This document shows, piece by piece, positions 7,069 to 9,719 of a stretch of 9,719 bases of DNA. The stretch's first letter is position 1. The number at the start of each line of letters is the position of its first letter. The position numbers and the translations under genes were made by a program. The stretch lies in the NCBI GenBank assembly GCA_964486825.1, contig CAZAQS010000183.1, positions 1 through 9,719 on the forward strand. The letters run 5' to 3'. The stretch is from CAZAQS01 sp964486825. GTDB taxonomy: Bacteria > Chloroflexota > Anaerolineae > Anaerolineales > UBA4823. The notes under the pieces were generated by a model, which saw only the letters and a list, made by a program, of their open reading frames with translations, was not told the DNA's origin and made no database searches.

Positions 7069-7992
7069 ATGTATATCATTGGCGAGAACATCCACATAAT
7101 TTCAGATAAAGTGAAAGAAGCACTGTCAACCAAAGATGCAAAGTTCTTCCAAGAACTTGCTGTAGCGCAGGTGGAAGCAGGTGCAAAAGCGCTAGACTTG
7201 AATATGGGGCCACGCAAGAAAGACTGGGAAGAAGTATTCCCCTGGATGGTGCAGACGGTAGAAGCCGTCGTGGACGTCCCGCTCAGCTTTGATAGCACGA
7301 ACCTGCTAGGTATTGAGGCGGGTTTAAAGAAAATTACCAAAGCCCAACCTATCATTAACTCCACCTCAGCCGAACCCGAGCGGCTCGAGAGAGTCCCCTT
7401 GCTGGCGAAACAGTACAACACCCGCTTAATCGCCCTGACGATGGGGAAGAGCGGGATCCCGGTAGGCGCAGATGAGCGAGTAAATATCGCCCTGGAGATC
7501 TTGATCCCGCGTGCCTTGGAGATCGATTTTCCGGTCAGTGATTTGATTATCGATCCGCTTGTTCTAACCGTTTCTGGTTGCCAGGAATATTGCCCGCACT
7601 TGATCGAGACGGTGCGGACCTTGCAATACGCCTGGGACCCGCCACCAGCTATCTCCGTCGGCCTTTCCAACGTCTCCAATGCTGTACCCAAGGAGAATCG
7701 CGGGTTGATCAACCGGGTGTACGGGGCTATGTTGATGGGGGTAGGTCTGCAAATGATGATTGCCGACCCGCTGGATGAAGAGCTTAAAGAAATGATCCGC
7801 ATCATTGAGATGCGCGATGACTCAACTCCACTAGGCGGTCTTTATATCAAGATTGCAGACAGGATCGCTAATATGGAGGAACCCTCCTTTGAGGATGTCG
7901 ATATGACCGATCCAGAGCAAGTGGCTGTTTGGAAGACCGTGCAAATCTTGCTCAATAAAGTGATTTATGCGGAAGGTTACCTGACCCAATAA
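7069..7992 (+). CDS. acsE: Methyltetrahydrofolate:corrinoid iron-sulfur protein methyltransferase (MeTr)
   Basis: The enzyme transfers the methyl group of 5-methyl-tetrahydrofolate to the Co(I) corrinoid of CFeSP, linking the folate branch to the carbonyl branch. It belongs to the pterin-binding TIM-barrel family. Residues corresponding to the pterin-binding and catalytic positions of Moorella MeTr are present: D75 in SFDSTN, N97 in INSTSAE, D162 in IIDPL, and N201 in GLSNVSN. The N-terminus MYIIGENIHIIS and the block AGAKALDLNMGP are typical. At 307 residues it is about 45 longer than the Moorella enzyme (about 262). The extra length lies near the C-terminus, between the MRDDSTPLGG region and the conserved final helix ILLNKVIYAEGYL. 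It is the last gene of the acs cluster and is followed by a probable terminator. Confidence 0.96.
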   Translation: MYIIGENIHIISDKVKEALSTKDAKFFQELAVAQVEAGAKALDLNMGPRKKDWEEVFPWMVQTVEAVVDVPLSFDSTNLLGIEAGLKKITKAQPIINSTSAEPERLERVPLLAKQYNTRLIALTMGKSGIPVGADERVNIALEILIPRALEIDFPVSDLIIDPLVLTVSGCQEYCPHLIETVRTLQYAWDPPPAISVGLSNVSNAVPKENRGLINRVYGAMLMGVGLQMMIADPLDEELKEMIRIIEMRDDSTPLGGLYIKIADRIANMEEPSFEDVDMTDPEQVAVWKTVQILLNKVIYAEGYLTQ

Positions 7993-8023
7993 GATTAATC
8001 TGGGGTTTTGGATCGAATAAACG

Positions 8024-8072
8024 AGGCCGGGTGATTAATCGAACGGCAGAGGTAGCTGTGAAGCCCGGTTTT
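8024..8072 (+). terminator. Candidate terminator of the acs cluster
   Basis: CCGGG (8027-8031) pairs with CCCGG (8064-8068), extended by a T-G wobble inside and by G-T wobbles and an A-T pair outside. TTTT (8069-8072) follows. The loop is long (about 30 bases), so it is weaker than the hairpin after acsB. Its position 32 bases after the acsE stop fits the end of the operon. Confidence 0.45.
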
Positions 8073-8154
8073 CTGCGGTGGTTGTCCGGCTCGGGGGTTG
8101 CGTATAAAGCTTCCACCGGCTAATCCTATTAGGGTACTTTTGGCTCGAAATCTA

Positions 8155-8196
8155 TTGACAAAAGACATATGTGTTTTTAGAAACGATATCTATAAT
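8155..8196 (+). promoter_or_regulatory. Candidate promoter region of the HdrA-like gene
   Basis: A perfect TTGACA (8155-8160) and a perfect TATAAT (8191-8196) occur in an AT-rich stretch upstream of the HdrA-like gene. They are 30 bases apart, too far to act as one ordinary sigma-70 pair. Either TATAAT works with an activator and a poor -35, or TTGACA works with the weaker TAGAAA at 8178-8183 (17-base spacer). That a promoter lies here is likely; which elements are used is not settled. Confidence 0.5.
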
Positions 8197-8203
8197 TTAG
8201 ATA
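8187..8203. promoter_or_regulatory. Operator-like dyad over the -10 element
   Basis: TATCTA (8187-8192) and TAGATA (8198-8203) form a perfect inverted repeat with 6-base arms and a 5-base spacer. It covers the TATAAT at 8191-8196, the usual place for a repressor site. The regulator is unknown, and in AT-rich sequence a 6-base dyad can occur by chance. Confidence 0.35.
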
Positions 8204-8260
8204 AGATAAGACCAAATGAAATTTCGGCGCGGCTCTCCAACAATGAAATTCATAAAAGCC

Positions 8261-8268
8261 GGGGGAGG
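8261..8268 (+). promoter_or_regulatory. Ribosome-binding site of the HdrA-like gene
   Basis: GGGGGAGG ends 5 bases before the ATG at 8274 and 11 bases before the in-frame ATG at 8280. The spacing favours the first ATG as the start. Confidence 0.75.
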
Positions 8269-8273
8269 TACGG

Positions 8274-9719
8274 ATGCAGATGAGTAGACCACAAACGGTG
8301 CGGGCCAAACCAGCGGCGGTGCTTGTGGTTGGAGGTGGAATAGGGGGGATGCGGGCTGCGCTGGACCTGGCTGATGCGGGATTAAAAGTATACCTGGTCG
8401 AGCAGACGCCAAACCTGGGGGGACGGGTGGCGCAACTTGGCTTTATGTTCCCCCAGCATGATTGCGTGTTGTGCCGTGGTACGCCCGACCATGGTTATGG
8501 ATGCACAAGGCCTTCCATCTCCCCGGCGTATATCCAAAACAACCAACACCCCAATATCGAAGTTTTGACCAATACCCGCATTATGGACGTGCAGGGAGAG
8601 GCGGGTGATTTTACCGCAGCATTGGTGCAGGACCCGCGTTATGTTGATCCTGCACGCTGCATCAACTGTGACCTGTGCGCCCAGGTTTGCCCGGTAGAGC
8701 TTCCCAATACTTACCAGTTGGGAATGACCAAGAGAAAAGCCGCCTATAAAGTTTCTGCGAGGGCTGCTCCTGACGCCTACGTGATCGACCGGGGGCCGTA
8801 TTGCGATGACTGTGGTAACTGCGCGGAAGTCTGCCCGACACAAGCGATCAATTTGAACGAGCAGCCTCACTTGCTCACAGTGGAAATCGGCGCCATCATC
8901 CTGGCAATGGGCTTTAAGGTTTACCAGGCAAGTGCGCACGAGGAACTGGGCGCTGGGCGATACGCAAATGTTCTGGAATCCATGCAATACGAGCGACTGG
9001 CAAGCCGCTCTGGCCCTAGTGAAGGTAGTATTTCCCGCCCATCGGATGGGAAATCTCCCAAATCGATCGCCTGGCTGCAGTGTATCGGTTCGCGCGATCA
9101 GGCTAACCCTTATTGCTCCTCCATTTGCTGCATGTACGCAACCAAGGAAGCTATGCTGGCAAAGCAGCGCTTGGGCAAGGATGTTTCCTGTAGCGTGTTC
9201 ATTATGGATGAGCGGGCTTTCAATAAAGAATACAGCGCTTACTTCCAAAAGGCCCGCCAGGAACACGGAATCGGTTATAACCGTTGCAGGGTATCGGATA
9301 TCCATGAGGACCCGGTTAACCAGGACCTGATTTTGAATTATCAAGCGCCAGGTGGGAAGATGCGCCAGGAACGCTTCGAGATGGTCGTCCTGGCTACCGG
9401 GTTGCAACCACCCGATTCGGCCCGCCAGCTCGCTAATATGCTTTCCATTGAACTTAATGAGTACGGCTTTTGCGAGACGGATAAATTCACTCCCCTGCAA
9501 ACCACTCGCCCGGGTGTATATGTATGTGGTGCGTTCTCTTCTCCAAAGGAGATCGCTGAGACGATATTGGACGCATCCGGGGCAGCAGCGGAGGTGATGA
9601 GGTTGCTCAACGACCGGCTACATACCCATCCATACACGCGCGCCTGGCCTTTCCTCAGCTCAGAAGAGTTTCCACCCGAACGGGACATCAGCGAAGAATC
9701 TCATCGAATTGGCGTGTTC
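8274..9719 (+). CDS. HdrA-like FAD/iron-sulfur protein (heterodisulfide reductase subunit A family), 3' end outside window
   Basis: The first 482 residues are in the window and the frame is still open at the right edge. The protein begins with an FAD-binding Rossmann motif, VVGGGIGGMRAALDLADAG (G20, G22, G25, with E43 at the end of the second strand). Next comes the HdrA block GGRVAQLGFMFPQHDCVLC (49-67). Two [4Fe-4S] motifs follow, C129/C132/C135/C139 and C177/C180/C183/C187, then the HdrA signature RPSDGK...WLQCIGSRD (C270) and YCSSICCMYATK (C281, C285, C286). A second nucleotide-binding part includes VVLATGL and GVYVCGAF. HdrA proteins bifurcate or relay electrons between ferredoxin, NAD(P)H or hydrogenase modules and an HdrBC or MetF-type partner. 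In Moorella, hdrA-family genes lie with metVF, which suggests a role in methylene-tetrahydrofolate reduction here, but the partner genes are not visible. Some HdrA homologues are much longer through C-terminal fusions; that cannot be judged here. Confidence 0.93.
   Translation, partial: MQMSRPQTVRAKPAAVLVVGGGIGGMRAALDLADAGLKVYLVEQTPNLGGRVAQLGFMFPQHDCVLCRGTPDHGYGCTRPSISPAYIQNNQHPNIEVLTNTRIMDVQGEAGDFTAALVQDPRYVDPARCINCDLCAQVCPVELPNTYQLGMTKRKAAYKVSARAAPDAYVIDRGPYCDDCGNCAEVCPTQAINLNEQPHLLTVEIGAIILAMGFKVYQASAHEELGAGRYANVLESMQYERLASRSGPSEGSISRPSDGKSPKSIAWLQCIGSRDQANPYCSSICCMYATKEAMLAKQRLGKDVSCSVFIMDERAFNKEYSAYFQKARQEHGIGYNRCRVSDIHEDPVNQDLILNYQAPGGKMRQERFEMVVLATGLQPPDSARQLANMLSIELNEYGFCETDKFTPLQTTRPGVYVCGAFSSPKEIAETILDASGAAAEVMRLLNDRLHTHPYTRAWPFLSSEEFPPERDISEESHRIGVF

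Larger units (their letters stand above)
7993..8273 (+). other. Non-coding region between acsE and the HdrA-like gene
   Basis: This 281-base stretch contains no convincing gene. It holds two copies of the palindrome GATTAATC, a candidate terminator, a second inverted pair CGGTGG (8076-8081)/CCACCG (8113-8118), then an abrupt AT-rich segment from about 8148 to 8223 with promoter-like hexamers and a dyad. A 9-base direct repeat AATGAAATT (8215-8223 and 8242-8250) and a strong ribosome-binding site follow. No tRNA, riboswitch consensus or mobile element is recognised. Confidence 0.6.

Noticed and set aside
6918..7805. 295-codon open frame on the minus strand opposite acsE
   Set aside because: The serine/isoleucine-rich translation is a shadow of the conserved acsE frame, and it spans the acsV-acsE junction.
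8026..8120. tRNA or other stable structured RNA
   Set aside because: The region has several inverted pairs and GC-rich segments, but no tRNA acceptor/T-loop arrangement and no recognisable ncRNA core.
7993..8273. Cobalamin riboswitch before or within the corrinoid gene neighbourhood
   Set aside because: Considered because the cluster depends on a corrinoid, but no B12-box consensus or matching multi-stem layout is visible in this gap or in the acsB-acsD gap.
8098..8283. 61-codon + strand frame starting at TTG 8098
   Set aside because: It runs through the promoter-like AT-rich segment and overlaps the start of the HdrA-like gene; it has no ribosome-binding site and no recognisable product.
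8382..9500. 372-codon open frame on the minus strand opposite the HdrA-like gene
   Set aside because: The + strand here encodes FAD, [4Fe-4S] and HdrA signature motifs in one continuous frame; the antisense product has no recognisable motif.
1..9719. CRISPR arrays, insertion sequences, phage or defence genes
   Set aside because: No regularly spaced repeats, transposase motifs or inverted terminal repeats were seen; every gene identified here is acetyl-CoA pathway or electron-transfer related, and the upstream gene tail could not be assigned.

Overview
The window carries the methyl-transfer and carbonyl half of the bacterial Wood-Ljungdahl (reductive acetyl-CoA) pathway, all on the + strand. 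The order is tail of an unidentified gene, acsB, acsD, acsC, acsV, acsE, then a separate transcription unit that begins with an HdrA-like flavin/iron-sulfur protein cut by the window end. The host is therefore a strict anaerobe that makes or degrades acetyl-CoA through CO and a methyl-corrinoid. AcsB is the long bacterial type with the N-terminal CODH-binding domain, and MeTr/CFeSP/RACo are all bacterial type. Base composition is moderately GC-rich. An uncultured anaerobe such as a Chloroflexota member would fit, but the sequence alone does not fix the phylum.

Layout. Positions 1-127 hold the 3' end of an upstream reading frame whose stop overlaps the acsB ribosome-binding site. acsB (139-2418) is followed by a strong hairpin plus T-run (2430-2474) and a 228-base gap that includes a 33-codon orphan ORF. 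acsD (2647-3621), acsC (3681-5000), acsV (5032-7008) and acsE (7069-7992) then follow with gaps of 31-60 bases, consistent with one operon. A 281-base non-coding stretch (7993-8273) holds a probable terminator, paired palindromes, an AT-rich promoter-like segment with an operator-like dyad, and a strong Shine-Dalgarno. It separates the acs genes from the HdrA-like gene (8274 to the window end).

How the genes work together. AcsE moves the methyl group from methyl-tetrahydrofolate to the Co(I) corrinoid of the AcsC/AcsD iron-sulfur protein. AcsV (RACo) reductively rescues corrinoid that has oxidised to Co(II), at the cost of ATP. AcsB joins the methyl group, CO (from a CODH not in this window) and CoA at its Ni-containing A-cluster. 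The HdrA-like protein probably belongs to a flavin-based electron-transfer complex that supplies or disposes of electrons for the pathway; that link is inferred from neighbourhood.

The core enzymes are recognisable, not new. The less ordinary points are a glycine-rich insert in AcsB, a C-terminal insert in AcsE, the terminator inside the operon after acsB, the orphan ORF, and the dense regulatory-looking region before the HdrA-like gene.
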